Shown: positions 26,373 through 35,870 of the stretch, piece by piece
Layout of the letters: each line of letters starts with the position of its first letter
How positions within the stretch are numbered: the first letter of the stretch is position 1
Origin: Bradyrhizobium neotropicale
GTDB taxonomy: Bacteria > Pseudomonadota > Alphaproteobacteria > Rhizobiales > Xanthobacteraceae
Direction of reading: 5' to 3'
DNA length: 64,000 nucleotides
Assembly (NCBI RefSeq): GCF_001641695.1
Contig: NZ_LSEF01000032.1
Coordinates: forward strand, 1 to 64,000
Program-made: the position numbers and the translations under genes
The notes under the pieces: generated by a model
The model's database searches: none
What the model saw: the letters and a program-made list of their open reading frames with translations, nothing else
What the model was told of the DNA's origin: nothing

Positions 26373-28064
26373 ATGGCCAACGCCGCCAAGATTCAAGTGT
26401 CGGGCTCGCATGACGGCAACGCTGCGACCGCCCACGTCGATCCATTTGCCCGGCAACATCTGCCGCCGCGCGATCTTTGGCCCGAATTCATCTTCACCCG
26501 GCCGGAGCTGCACTATTCGCCGCGACTGAACTGCGTCAGCTCTTTTCTCGATCGCTGGGTCGAGCAGGGCCATGGTGACGCGCCGTGCGTCATCAGTCCC
26601 GCCGTCAGCTACAGCTACCGCGAGCTGCAGGAGCTCGTGAATCGCATCGCCAACGTACTTGTTGGCAGGCTCGGTCTGGTGACGGGCGGGCGCGTTCTGC
26701 TGCGCTCGGCCAACAATCCCATGATGGTCGCAACCTATCTCGCCGTGATCAAGGCCGGCGGCATTGTCGTTGCGACGATGCCGCTGCTGCGCGCCAAGGA
26801 GCTGTCATATCCGATCCAGAAAGCGGATATCGCGCTCGCGCTCTGCGACGGCAAGCTCTCGGAAGAAATGGAGAAGGCGAAGGCCGCCGCGCCTGGTCTC
26901 AAGCGCGTCGTCTATTGGGGCAACGGCGCCGCGGACTCGCTCGAGGCGTTGATCGCGGATGCAAGTCCGGAGTTCAGGGCGGTCGATACCGCTGCCGACG
27001 ATATCTGCCTGATCGCCTTCACATCGGGTACGACCGGCGATCCCAAGGGCACCATGCATTTCCACCGCGACATGCTGGCGGTGTGCGACGGCTATGCGCG
27101 CAATATTTTGCGGGCCGAGCAGAAGGATCGCTTTATTGGTTCGGCGCCCCTTGCGTTCACGTTCGGCTTTGGCGGCGTGCTGTTTCCGATGCACATCGGC
27201 GCCTCATTCGTGGTCCTGGAAAAGACGACGCCGGACGATGTGCTGGCGGCGATCGAGAACTACAAGACCACCGTGTGCTTCACTGCGCCGACTGCATACC
27301 GGGCCATGCTCGGCAAGCTCGCCGGCCGCGACATCTCCTCCTTGCGGAAATGCGTTTCTGCGGGCGAGACACTGCCCAAGCCGACATTCGACGCCTGGCT
27401 CAGGGCCACCGGCATCAAGCTGATGGATGGTATCGGCTCGACCGAGTTGCTGCACATCTTCATCAGCGCGACTGAGGACGAGATCCGCGCCGGTGCGACC
27501 GGAAAGCCGGTCCCGGGCTATGAGGCGAAAATCGTCGATGACGACGGCAATGACGTGCCGGCCGGCACCATGGGGCGGCTCGCCGTTCGTGGGCCGACCG
27601 GCTGCCGCTATCTGGCCGACGAGCGACAGCGCAAATATGTCCAGAACGGCTGGAACATCACCGGCGATACTTATCTGATGGATAGCGACGGCTACTTCTG
27701 GTACCAGTCGCGCTCCGACGACATGATCGTGTCGGCCGGCTACAACATCGCAGGCACGGACGTCGAGACGGCGCTGCTCACGCATCCTGCGGTCGTCGAG
27801 TGCGGTGTCGTCGGAGCACCCGACGAGGCGAGGGGCATGATCGTGAAGGCCTATGTGGTTGCCGCGCCGGGTGTGACGCCGGACTCGCAGCTCGTCACCG
27901 AGTTACAGGAGCACGTGAAGCGCGAGATCGCTCCCTACAAGTATCCGCGCGCGATCGAGTTTGTGACGCAGCTGCCGAAGACCGAGACGGGAAAATTGAA
28001 GCGCTTCGCTCTTCGACAACTGGCACAGGCCGCGGCGGCGTCCTCGGGCGTCGCGGCAGAATGA
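26373..28064 (+). CDS. Benzoate-CoA ligase family protein (2-aminobenzoate-CoA ligase-like)
   Basis: 563 residues, ANL superfamily: P-loop IAFTSGTTGDPKGTMHFHRD (about residues 212-231), the benzoate-ligase-type segment PLAFTFGFGGVLFPMHIGAS, DGIGSTELLHIF, and the C-terminal Lys motif PKTETGKLKRFALRQL. These enzymes activate benzoate or 2-aminobenzoate to the CoA thioester. Together with the fusion oxygenase at 20.0 kb this is the entry step of the CoA-dependent aerobic anthranilate route. GAAAGGAG gives a clear ribosome site. RidA follows 15 bases later. Confidence 0.88.
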   Translation: MANAAKIQVSGSHDGNAATAHVDPFARQHLPPRDLWPEFIFTRPELHYSPRLNCVSSFLDRWVEQGHGDAPCVISPAVSYSYRELQELVNRIANVLVGRLGLVTGGRVLLRSANNPMMVATYLAVIKAGGIVVATMPLLRAKELSYPIQKADIALALCDGKLSEEMEKAKAAAPGLKRVVYWGNGAADSLEALIADASPEFRAVDTAADDICLIAFTSGTTGDPKGTMHFHRDMLAVCDGYARNILRAEQKDRFIGSAPLAFTFGFGGVLFPMHIGASFVVLEKTTPDDVLAAIENYKTTVCFTAPTAYRAMLGKLAGRDISSLRKCVSAGETLPKPTFDAWLRATGIKLMDGIGSTELLHIFISATEDEIRAGATGKPVPGYEAKIVDDDGNDVPAGTMGRLAVRGPTGCRYLADERQRKYVQNGWNITGDTYLMDSDGYFWYQSRSDDMIVSAGYNIAGTDVETALLTHPAVVECGVVGAPDEARGMIVKAYVVAAPGVTPDSQLVTELQEHVKREIAPYKYPRAIEFVTQLPKTETGKLKRFALRQLAQAAAASSGVAAE

Positions 28065-28079
28065 GAGAAGGATAGAGAA

Positions 28080-28541
28080 TTGTCCGTGACCCCGAAAGCT
28101 CCGCAGCTTGCGGTGCTGCCCATCGCCGCTGAGGATGAGGCGCCTTCAGCGCCGCAAATCCTCCAGCCCTCCGGTTGGCCGATGCCGAAGGGCTACGCCA
28201 ACGGCGTGGCTGCGGACGGCCGCATCGTCGTCACCGGCGGGGTGATCGGGTGGGATGCGGAGGAGCGTCTGGCGGAGGGCTTCGTCGCGCAAGTGCGCCA
28301 GGCCCTGAGCAACATCAAGGCGATTCTCGCCGAAGCCGGTGCGCGGCCCGAACACCTCGTGCGCCTGACCTGGTACGTCGTCGACATGGACGAATACCTC
28401 GCGAACCTGAAGGAGCTGGGGCAGGCGTACCGGACGATCTTCGGTACGCACTATCCGGCGATGGCGCTGGTCCAGGTCGTTCGTCTCGTCGAGAAGGCGG
28501 CACGCGTCGAAATCGAGGCCACCGCCGTCATTCCTCGCTGA
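28080..28541 (+). CDS. RidA family protein (YjgF/YER057c/UK114)
   Basis: 153 residues; family landmarks are NGVAADGRIVVTGGVIGWD, QVRQALSNIKAILAEAGARPEHLVRLTWYVVD and the C-terminal VEKAARVEIEATAVIPR. RidA proteins hydrolyse reactive enamines/imines to ketones plus ammonia. The start is TTG at 28080 (GAAGGATAG upstream), GTG at 28086 being the alternative. A dearomatised 2-aminobenzoyl-CoA carries an enamine nitrogen, so this protein is well placed to release it as ammonia; that link is inference. Confidence 0.85.
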   Translation: MSVTPKAPQLAVLPIAAEDEAPSAPQILQPSGWPMPKGYANGVAADGRIVVTGGVIGWDAEERLAEGFVAQVRQALSNIKAILAEAGARPEHLVRLTWYVVDMDEYLANLKELGQAYRTIFGTHYPAMALVQVVRLVEKAARVEIEATAVIPR

Positions 28542-28555
28542 TTGTGCAAGGCCGA

Positions 28556-29284
28556 TCAGCTTGCCTTGGCGAGGCCATCGTCCTCGGGCGAGTTCAGGTA
28601 GATGCCGGACATGGTGTCGACCCAGCAGAGATGGTCATGCACCTTCTTCACGCCTTCGACGTTCTCTGCGGCGACGATCGCGGCTTTGCGCGCGCGTTCT
28701 TCCGTGATGACGCCGCTGAGGTGAACGATGCTGTCGCGAACGATGACATTCAGGCCGAACGGGCACCAATCGTACTTCTCCATGGTCGCGATGATGCGGC
28801 TGCGGATGTGATCGTCGTCGGCCGTCGGATCCGGCACCTCGCGAGCGAGGCTCGCCACCGCCTGTAACAGGTTGGCGCGAGATACGATGCCGACGAGCTC
28901 ATCACCCCGAACCACCGGCAGGCGCTTCACGTTGTGCCGTTCCATGAGATCGGCGATTTCGGCGAGCGCGGTATCTTCGGTGATGGTCACGGGCGATGTC
29001 GTCATCACCTCCGAGATCTTGCGACCATGCTCCTGGACGAAATCGCTGGCCGAGTTGCCGGGGCCGAGGATGAAGCGCAGCAGGCCGCGCCGCTTGCGCC
29101 CGGTTCCGATCTCGCTGCGGCGGATGAAATCCCCCTCCGACACGATGCCCATCAGCTTGCCGGCATCGTCGACCACCGTGAGGCCGCTGACGTGCCGTTG
29201 CAGCATGATGTTCGCTGCCTCCACGATGCTGGTCTCGGGCGTGACCGAAATGACCGGCCGGGTCATGATCTGATGGGCGCGCAT
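28556..29284 (-). CDS. CBS-domain pair plus BON domain protein
   Basis: 242 residues from the MRAHQIMTRPV methionine. Two CBS motifs (residues about 1-60: MTRPVISVTPETSIVEAANI; and about 90-150: VMTTSPVTITEDTALAEIAD) are followed by a BON domain (DSIVHLSGVITEERARKAAI). CBS pairs sense adenine nucleotides; BON domains are often envelope associated. A TTGA-N6-TCAA box lies 67 bases upstream, suggesting control by oxygen tension. The partner protein is unknown. Confidence 0.88.
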   Translation of the reverse strand: MRAHQIMTRPVISVTPETSIVEAANIMLQRHVSGLTVVDDAGKLMGIVSEGDFIRRSEIGTGRKRRGLLRFILGPGNSASDFVQEHGRKISEVMTTSPVTITEDTALAEIADLMERHNVKRLPVVRGDELVGIVSRANLLQAVASLAREVPDPTADDDHIRSRIIATMEKYDWCPFGLNVIVRDSIVHLSGVITEERARKAAIVAAENVEGVKKVHDHLCWVDTMSGIYLNSPEDDGLAKAS

Positions 29285-29350
29285 GGCGAACTCCGCAAGT
29301 TCCAATGAATTCCGATGCGCGGATTTTAGTCCGGGTGGGGGGGGCCTGGT

Positions 29351-29364
29351 TTGACTCAGGTCAA
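29351..29364 (-). promoter_or_regulatory. FixK/FNR-type box
   Basis: TTGACTCAGGTCAA, a perfect TTGA-N6-TCAA dyad, 67 bases upstream of the CBS-BON start codon. Seven such boxes occur between 29 and 41 kb. Confidence 0.65.
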
Positions 29365-29445
29365 GCCAACGAAGTCGATCAATCCTGTTGACCAAATGCG
29401 ATGGCCGCCTGGCTTGATCCAGCCCGCGGAGCGCACTCGGATTGT

Positions 29446-30429
29446 CTAGTCGTCGGCTTCGGGACTGCGCGCGAGGTCGGACGAGCGGAACGGCTTGGCC
29501 TTGTCCAGTTTCCGATAGGCAGCCTTTGCAGTTCGCAGCAGCCGCTTTTCCCGCTTGCGATCGAGGAAGCGAACACCCGCGTCGGATCCCGCTCCGCCCA
29601 GTGAGTCAGCCAGAGTCTGACCTCGTGCATCGTCATTGAGCTGCCCGAGAGATCTCTGCGCCTTGCGCAATTGCTTGAGGACCGACTTCTGCTTCGTGAG
29701 CGAATCGTCGGAGAACAGGTCCTCCAGCGATTCGATCGAATAGGTCACCCGCTTGTTGAGAAGCCGCAGTCTGTGCCGTTTCTCAACGCTGAGCTTGCCG
29801 AGCTTGCGGGCCTTCTTGAGGAGCGTCTTCTCCCATTCGGTGAGTTGAGCCGCCGCATGGTCGGCGAGCGGGCAGCGGCGCAGACGGATGGCCTCCTTGC
29901 TGCGCCTGGTCGACCAGGGGCCGCTCTCGATCCAGAAGGAGGTCTGCTCGATCAGGCGCCGATACCGCGCCGATTGCAGCGCCCGGGCCAGGAGGCGATG
30001 GCTCTCGGCGCGCTTTTCGTCCCAGGACTGAAGCTCGGCGATCACCGCGAGCTCATCGCCGGTGGCCGCGACGACGCGTTCGATCGCGACGTCGAGGTCC
30101 CGCACCATGCCGAGCTGGCTATTCAGCCATTTCAGCTCGGCCCAGACCACCGGCCGCACGGCGTCGTCGACCACCGGCGAGAAGAAGCGGATGGCGGTCC
30201 GCAAGTGCGTCAGCGCGATCCGTATCTGATGCAGCGCCTCGGGGTCGCCGCGGCAGGTGCCATCGTGCCGGGCGAGGACGGCGTCGAGGTGTCGCCGCGC
30301 GATGATCCGAAAGGCCGTATCACAGGCCATACCCGGGCTGAGCCGGCCGGGCAGGGCATTGCGTTTCGCCGCCGGCTTGGCGGGCGCGGTCGAAGTCGTG
30401 CTGGGTCGCGCCGTCCTTGCCCGCGCCAA
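29446..30429 (-). CDS. CHAD-domain protein
   Basis: 327 residues, helical CHAD domain: conserved His and basic residues in EALHQIRIALTHLRTAIRFF and in VEKRHRLRLLNKRVTYSIE. CHAD proteins bind polyphosphate through positively charged helices. The first 30 residues are a low-complexity Ala/Thr/Pro tail. It lies directly beside a PHB/stress gene block, fitting an inclusion or polyphosphate granule link. Confidence 0.85.
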   Translation of the reverse strand: MARARTARPSTTSTAPAKPAAKRNALPGRLSPGMACDTAFRIIARRHLDAVLARHDGTCRGDPEALHQIRIALTHLRTAIRFFSPVVDDAVRPVVWAELKWLNSQLGMVRDLDVAIERVVAATGDELAVIAELQSWDEKRAESHRLLARALQSARYRRLIEQTSFWIESGPWSTRRSKEAIRLRRCPLADHAAAQLTEWEKTLLKKARKLGKLSVEKRHRLRLLNKRVTYSIESLEDLFSDDSLTKQKSVLKQLRKAQRSLGQLNDDARGQTLADSLGGAGSDAGVRFLDRKREKRLLRTAKAAYRKLDKAKPFRSSDLARSPEADD

Positions 30430-30439
30430 TCAGATTACC

Positions 30440-31984
30440 TTACCTGCCCTCGGCGATCGCCATCCGGCAGCGCTGCAGTGTCTGCTCAGGTGTCCCGGAT
30501 GCATCGATGGTCGCCCAACCAACATGGCCGATATTATAGTGCTCTTGCAGCGCAGCAACCTCTTGCGTGGCGTCGGACGCATCCGCTCGCCGGCTGCCGA
30601 TTCGGGCCTGCCGCGTCGCGAGGTCCGCGACCAGGAATAGCCCGGCCAGGGGGACCTCGCAGTCCCGGGCAAGTGCTGCGACCGCATCGCGCTCGGATTC
30701 GCCTGCAAAGACGGCATCGACAATGGCGGAATGGCCCTGCTTCAGCACGCGGCGGGCATGCTCGGTCAAAGTCTCGTAAACGCGCAATGTGACGTCGGGC
30801 TGATACGTGGATGACGGCAGCCGGTCTGTGTCCCCGACCCCGAACAACCGCTTGCGAATGACGTCGCTGCGCAGCACGACAGCCCCTGGCTGTGGTTTGA
30901 CGATCGGCGCAAGCGCGCGGGCCAGCACCGACTTCCCGGTACCCGACAATCCGCCGACCGCGATCAGACGGGGCGCGGGAGGCTGGATCAGCGCCTGGGC
31001 GAGGTTGAAATAGCGGCTTGCGCCGTCGAGAATGCCGGGACGATCGGAATGAGGCCGGTTCAGCCGCGCCAGCGCCACCTGGGCGCGGATCGCAGCCCGG
31101 ATCGACATGAATAGCGGCAGAGCGCCAAGCGCGTCGAGATGGTCGAGCGGCATAGAGGCGAGATAGCGGTTGAGAACGGCATTGGCCGCCAGTGGCTGGT
31201 CGTGACGCAGCAGATCCATCAGCGTGAACGCTAGATCGTAGAGCACGTCGACGGTTGCAAGTCGGGGGTCGAACTCGACGGCGTCGAACAGCACGGGTTG
31301 TTCGTCGATCAGCACGATATTGGCGAGATGCAGGTCGCCGTGGCAGCGGCGCACGAAGCCTTGACGGCCGCGTTTCTCCAGCAGGACACGGATGCGTTGG
31401 AACGCCTCGTGCGAGGCTTGATCAAGTCGTTCGATCTCCATTGCTGCAAAATGATTGCCGTTTCGTAGGCCAGCGGTGTTTCCCTCGATGAGCGCCGGGA
31501 TCGAGGAGACCCATGCGCTGCCCTCCGCGGGCGGCGCGACCCTATGCGAGTTCGCGATGGCGTCGGCGATCGCTGAGGCGAGGTCCGCGTCGAGCACTCC
31601 GGCCTTCGCCAGATGATCGAGCGTCCGGCTTTCGTCAAAGCGGGACATCTCCACCGCGTATTCGATCGGATTGCCGGGCCCGCCGACCTCCACCGCGCCA
31701 TCCGGCCCCTCCGCGATCGCCACGACGCGGTGATAGATCTGCGGCGCCAGGGGCCGGTTGATCCTGATCTCCTCCTCGCAGGCCGCCTTGCGCTTTTCGA
31801 GGGTCGAATAGTCAAGGAATGGAAGCCGGACGGCCCGCTTGATCTTCAGCGCACGCGGCCCGTCGAGAAAGACCGAGGCAGCATGCGTATCGATCCTCAC
31901 TGCGCCATGACGTGTGGCGGGATCGCTGAGTGCTGCAAAGATCCGGTCCTGGGTCGCGGCGTCGTCCGTCATTGAGAATGTCAT
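30440..31984 (-). CDS. Bifunctional aminoglycoside-phosphotransferase-like / AAA ATPase protein
   Basis: 514 residues in two parts. Residues 1 to about 325 are an APH-like kinase domain with the catalytic-loop motif RRCHGDLHLANIVLID and the metal-binding VLFDAVEFDP. Residues about 335-514 are a P-loop kinase-like domain, Walker A AVGGLSGTGKSVLA, then SDVIRKRLFG. This fusion is frequent beside universal stress proteins; its substrate is not known. Two FixK/FNR-type boxes lie 129-190 bases upstream, but the nearer universal stress gene is the likelier user. A second possible start is 12 bases further in. Confidence 0.82.
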   Translation of the reverse strand: MTFSMTDDAATQDRIFAALSDPATRHGAVRIDTHAASVFLDGPRALKIKRAVRLPFLDYSTLEKRKAACEEEIRINRPLAPQIYHRVVAIAEGPDGAVEVGGPGNPIEYAVEMSRFDESRTLDHLAKAGVLDADLASAIADAIANSHRVAPPAEGSAWVSSIPALIEGNTAGLRNGNHFAAMEIERLDQASHEAFQRIRVLLEKRGRQGFVRRCHGDLHLANIVLIDEQPVLFDAVEFDPRLATVDVLYDLAFTLMDLLRHDQPLAANAVLNRYLASMPLDHLDALGALPLFMSIRAAIRAQVALARLNRPHSDRPGILDGASRYFNLAQALIQPPAPRLIAVGGLSGTGKSVLARALAPIVKPQPGAVVLRSDVIRKRLFGVGDTDRLPSSTYQPDVTLRVYETLTEHARRVLKQGHSAIVDAVFAGESERDAVAALARDCEVPLAGLFLVADLATRQARIGSRRADASDATQEVAALQEHYNIGHVGWATIDASGTPEQTLQRCRMAIAEGR

Positions 31985-32112
31985 GTGCAGGTACGATCAC
32001 TCACCCGGGTCGGAGCCGCTGGTTGTCTCTCCGGGGCACCAGCAGGCGCGTCCGCGCTTCGGGGCAGGCGGCTCCAATCAAGTTAACCGTAGAAGCGCGG
32101 TCGAGCGAGTCC

Positions 32113-32174
32113 TTGACTTCCGTCAAGCGCTGTCATCGGCTGGCTGCAGGTGTTCCCGACTTGACGAGGATCAA
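32113..32174 (+). promoter_or_regulatory. Pair of FixK/FNR-type boxes
   Basis: TTGACTTCCGTCAA (32113-32126) and TTGACGAGGATCAA (32161-32174), 96 and 48 bases before the universal stress gene at 32222. Both are exact TTGA-N6-TCAA dyads. The first could also serve the divergent kinase/ATPase gene. Confidence 0.7.
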
Positions 32175-32221
32175 GCGCCCCGACGGAGGGGCGGCCTATC
32201 CTGCCACCAAGGAGAATTCCG

Positions 32222-33046
32222 ATGCCCATCAAGGATGTGTTTCTTCCGCTTATCGGTCAGCCGCGCGAGCCGACGCTTGCCGCGATCGAAAAATGCGTAG
32301 CCGTCGCCGCCGATCTCGGCGCCCGGATCACCGGGCTTGCGCTGGAGGAAGATATTTTCGCGCGGCCGAAAGCGGTGCTCCCGGATGATCTGGAGTCCGC
32401 CGCCGAGGCCGGCGACGTGCAGCAGCTCCTGAATGCGTTCAACAATGCCGCTTCACGCGCGGGCATCCGCGCCCAAAGCCGATCGGCTAAGGTACCGGCG
32501 GACCAGGTCGCAGTGACTTTGGCGGAGCACGCCCGCTTCAGCGATCTCTCGCTGATCCCGGTGAAGCCGCACGACAGTCGTACGGAGGCCGTCATCGAGA
32601 CGTTCCTGTTCGAATCCGGCCGACCGCTCCTGCTCTGTCCGGAGCACCTCGTCAGCGAGCTGCGCACGGATTTCGAGAACGTCATGATCGCCTGGGATCA
32701 CTCCGCGCGTGCGGCCCGCGCGGTTGGTGATGCGCTGCCGATCCTTCAGGCCGCCGCCTCGGTCCGCATCGTCACGGTGGCGGACGACAAGACCGAGGCG
32801 ATCAACCGATCCGGGATGGACCTCGTCGACCATCTCAGGGAGCATGGGGCCTATGCCTCGTTCGAGACGGTGCAGGCCGGAGGCAGTTCGATCGGCAAGG
32901 TGCTCGGAAGCTGGGCTCAGTCCCAGGCGATTGATGCCATCGTCATGGGGGCCTACCGTCATTCCCGCCTGAACGAAATCGTCTGGGGCGGCGTTACCAA
33001 GACTGTCATCGGTCAGCCACCGTGCTGGGTTATGATCTCCCACTGA
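32222..33046 (+). CDS. Tandem universal stress protein
   Basis: 274 residues with two Usp folds: a degenerate N-terminal one (VFLPLIGQPREPTLAAIEKC) and a C-terminal one with the ATP-binding motif GAYRHSRLNEIVWGG near residues 240-254. The start has AGGAG 6 bases upstream. It precedes the Pat-like gene by 64 bases, so both may share the FixK/FNR-controlled transcript. Confidence 0.9.
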   Translation: MPIKDVFLPLIGQPREPTLAAIEKCVAVAADLGARITGLALEEDIFARPKAVLPDDLESAAEAGDVQQLLNAFNNAASRAGIRAQSRSAKVPADQVAVTLAEHARFSDLSLIPVKPHDSRTEAVIETFLFESGRPLLLCPEHLVSELRTDFENVMIAWDHSARAARAVGDALPILQAAASVRIVTVADDKTEAINRSGMDLVDHLREHGAYASFETVQAGGSSIGKVLGSWAQSQAIDAIVMGAYRHSRLNEIVWGGVTKTVIGQPPCWVMISH

Positions 33047-33110
33047 TTGCTTCTTCCGAGCCGGATCTTCAATCTTCGGAACCAGCGCCCCGATTGGACG
33101 CACCGCATTC

Positions 33111-35804
33111 ATGTCGACCTACCGTCTGAAAAATCTGCTGTCGCCGCGCTCGGTGGCGCTCGTCGGAGGGAGCCCCCGTCAGGTCTCGGTCGGACGCGCC
33201 GTCCTGGAGAATATTGGCAAGGCGCAGTTCAAGGGACAGTTTGGGCTGGTGAACCCGCGTTATGCGGAGATCGGCGGCGTCGCCCCGGTCAAAAGCCTGG
33301 ACATGCTGTCCTTCGTTCCCGAGCTTGTCGTGATCACCGCTCCCGCCAGCGAGGTTCCCGCAATCGTCGATCAGGCCGGCCGCCTCGGTTCGGCGGGTGC
33401 CCTGATCGTATCGGCCGGGCTCGGCCACGGACCGGGGTCTCTGCACGAGGCGACGATTACGGCTGCCAGGAAATATGGCATGCGGCTGATCGGGCCCAAT
33501 TGTCTGGGCATCATGATACCGGGCGTGAGCCTCAATGCCAGCTTCGCCGCGCACATGCCGGGCGCGGGTAATCTTGCATTGATCTCGCAATCGGGCGCGA
33601 TCGCAGCCGGCATGGTCGATTGGGCTGCGCAGCGCGGCGTCGGCTTCTCCGGCATCGTGTCGATCGGTGACCAGATCGACGTCGATATTGCCGACCTGCT
33701 CGATCATTTCGCGATGGACCACAAGACGCGCGCGATCCTGCTCTACATCGAGGCCATCAAGGATGCGCGCAAGTTCATGTCGGCGGCGCGCGCCGCAGCG
33801 CGGGTGAAGCCGGTGGTGGTGGTGAAGTCCGGCCGCATGGCGCAGGGCGCGAAGGCGGCGGCCACGCATACCGGCGCTCTCGCAGGCGCGGACGCGGTCT
33901 ATGACGCGGCATTCCGCCGCGCCGGCGTCCTCCGCGTCTCCGATCTGCGCGAGCTGTTCGATTGTGCGGAGACGCTTGGCCGTGTCGAATCGCCGACGGG
34001 AAAGCGCCTCGCCATCCTGACCAATGGCGGCGGCATCGGCGTCCTCGCCGTCGACCGCTTGGTGGAGCTTGGCGGAATCCCCGCGCCCATGACGGAAGAT
34101 ACGCGGCGCAATCTCGATGCGGTGTTGCCGCCGACCTGGTCGGGTGCAAATCCAGTCGATATCGTGGGCGATGCCGATGCATCGCGCTATGCCGCGGCGC
34201 TGGGAGTTCTGCTTGCCGATCCCGGGAACGATGCGGTCCTGGTCCTCAACGTGCAGACCGCGATTGCCTCGGCAGCCGACATCGCAGCGACTGTCACCGA
34301 ACAGGTCAGGGCATATCGAGATCGGCATCGCAGTTGGGCCAAGCCGGTGCTCGCTGCCTGGGTCGGCGCCGATCAGAAGATCGTCGAATCGCTGAGTGGC
34401 GCCCGCATTCCGAACTATCCGACCGAAGACGATGCGGTGCGCGGCTTCATGCATCTGGTCCGGCATCGCGAGGTGGTGGAGGAGCTGAGCCAGGTTCCGC
34501 CGGCGATGCCAGACACGTTCGTGCCTGACGCCGAGGCTGCCAGGCGGATCGTCGTAGGCGCGATCGCCGATGGACGCAAATGGCTCGAGCCAGTCGAGAT
34601 CAAACGCCTGCTCGAAGCCTACGACATCGCGATGGTGCCGACCTATGCGGCCGCGGACGTCGACGAGGCCGTTGCCTATGCGAACGAGATGTTCGCGCAA
34701 GGCGCCACCGTCGTGCTCAAGATCATGTCGCGCGACATCGTCCACAAGTCCGATGTCGGTGGTGTCGTTCTCAACCTGACCACGCCCGAGGCCGTGCGCG
34801 TAGCCGCAGCCGACATTCTCGCCCGGGCGAGGAAGCTGCGTCCGGAAGCCCGCATCTCCGGTGTCATCGTGCAGGCGATGGTCGTCAAGGCGAAGGCGCG
34901 CGAGCTGATCCTGGGTCTTGCCGACGATCCGACTTTCGGCACCGTGGTCGTTTTCGGCCGGGGCGGGACGGCCGTGGAAATCATCAACGACAGGGCGCTC
35001 GCGCTGCCGCCGCTCGATTTACAGCTCGCCTGCGACCTGATCGAACGCACGCGCGTCTCGCGCTTGCTGCGCGCCTATAGGGACGTGCCCGCCGTCAAGG
35101 AGAACGCCGTCGCCATGGTGCTGGTCAAGCTGGCGCAGATGGCCGCCGACATTCCCGAGATCCGCGAATTCGACATCAACCCGCTGCTCGCGGACGAAAC
35201 CGGCGTGACGGCGGTCGATGCGCGCGTCATCGTGGGGCCGCCGCAACGGAAATTCGCAGGCTCCGGCCCTGCCAATTTCGCCGTTCGCGCCTATCCGTCG
35301 CAGTGGGAGCGCCACTTCGCGCTCAAGGACGGCCGGCGCATCTTCGCCCGGCCGCTGCGTCCCGAGGACGAGCCGGCGATTCACAAGTTTCTGCGTCACG
35401 TGACGCCGAACGATCTCCGTCTCCGCTTTTTCGCGCCGATGAAGGAATTTACCCACGAATTCATCGCGCGCCTGACCCAGCTCGACTACGCCCGCGCGAT
35501 GGCGTTCATCGCGTTCGACGAAGCCACCAACGAGATGGTGGGCGTGGTCCGGATCCATTCGGACTCGATCTACGAGACCGGTGAATACGCCATTTTGCTG
35601 CGCTCCGACCTCAAGGGCAAAGGACTTGGATGGGCCCTGATGCAGATGATCATCGAATATGCGAAGTCGGAGGGTCTGAAGACGATATCGGGCGACGTGC
35701 TCAAGGAGAACACCGTGATGCTCGACATGTGCCGCCAGCTCGGCTTCGAGGTGAAGCCGGATCGGACCGAGCCGGACATCTGCGACGTCAGGCTGAAGCT
35801 CTGA
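33111..35804 (+). CDS. Pat-like protein: NDP-forming acyl-CoA synthetase fused to GNAT acetyltransferase
   Basis: 897 residues. CoA-binding domain (residues 1 to about 130: SVALVGGSPRQVSVGRAVL), succinyl-CoA-ligase-type domains (LISQSGAIAAGMVDW; H253 in THTGALAG matches the phosphohistidine site of active NDP-forming synthetases), an ATP-grasp domain (about 465-700: VVLKIMSRDIVHKSDVGGV) and a C-terminal GNAT domain (about 740-897: LLRSDLKGKGLGWALM is the acetyl-CoA loop). This is the architecture of the protein lysine acetyltransferase Pat, which in Rhodopseudomonas inactivates aryl-CoA ligases by acetylation. The retained His is worth noting because a synthetase activity may remain. Confidence 0.88.
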   Translation: MSTYRLKNLLSPRSVALVGGSPRQVSVGRAVLENIGKAQFKGQFGLVNPRYAEIGGVAPVKSLDMLSFVPELVVITAPASEVPAIVDQAGRLGSAGALIVSAGLGHGPGSLHEATITAARKYGMRLIGPNCLGIMIPGVSLNASFAAHMPGAGNLALISQSGAIAAGMVDWAAQRGVGFSGIVSIGDQIDVDIADLLDHFAMDHKTRAILLYIEAIKDARKFMSAARAAARVKPVVVVKSGRMAQGAKAAATHTGALAGADAVYDAAFRRAGVLRVSDLRELFDCAETLGRVESPTGKRLAILTNGGGIGVLAVDRLVELGGIPAPMTEDTRRNLDAVLPPTWSGANPVDIVGDADASRYAAALGVLLADPGNDAVLVLNVQTAIASAADIAATVTEQVRAYRDRHRSWAKPVLAAWVGADQKIVESLSGARIPNYPTEDDAVRGFMHLVRHREVVEELSQVPPAMPDTFVPDAEAARRIVVGAIADGRKWLEPVEIKRLLEAYDIAMVPTYAAADVDEAVAYANEMFAQGATVVLKIMSRDIVHKSDVGGVVLNLTTPEAVRVAAADILARARKLRPEARISGVIVQAMVVKAKARELILGLADDPTFGTVVVFGRGGTAVEIINDRALALPPLDLQLACDLIERTRVSRLLRAYRDVPAVKENAVAMVLVKLAQMAADIPEIREFDINPLLADETGVTAVDARVIVGPPQRKFAGSGPANFAVRAYPSQWERHFALKDGRRIFARPLRPEDEPAIHKFLRHVTPNDLRLRFFAPMKEFTHEFIARLTQLDYARAMAFIAFDEATNEMVGVVRIHSDSIYETGEYAILLRSDLKGKGLGWALMQMIIEYAKSEGLKTISGDVLKENTVMLDMCRQLGFEVKPDRTEPDICDVRLKL

Positions 35805-35870
35805 GCGAGGGCTCCGCGTTTAGGAGCTTGCTCCGCTCGACTCGCGGCCGCGTGTGCCGCGCTACAAGCC

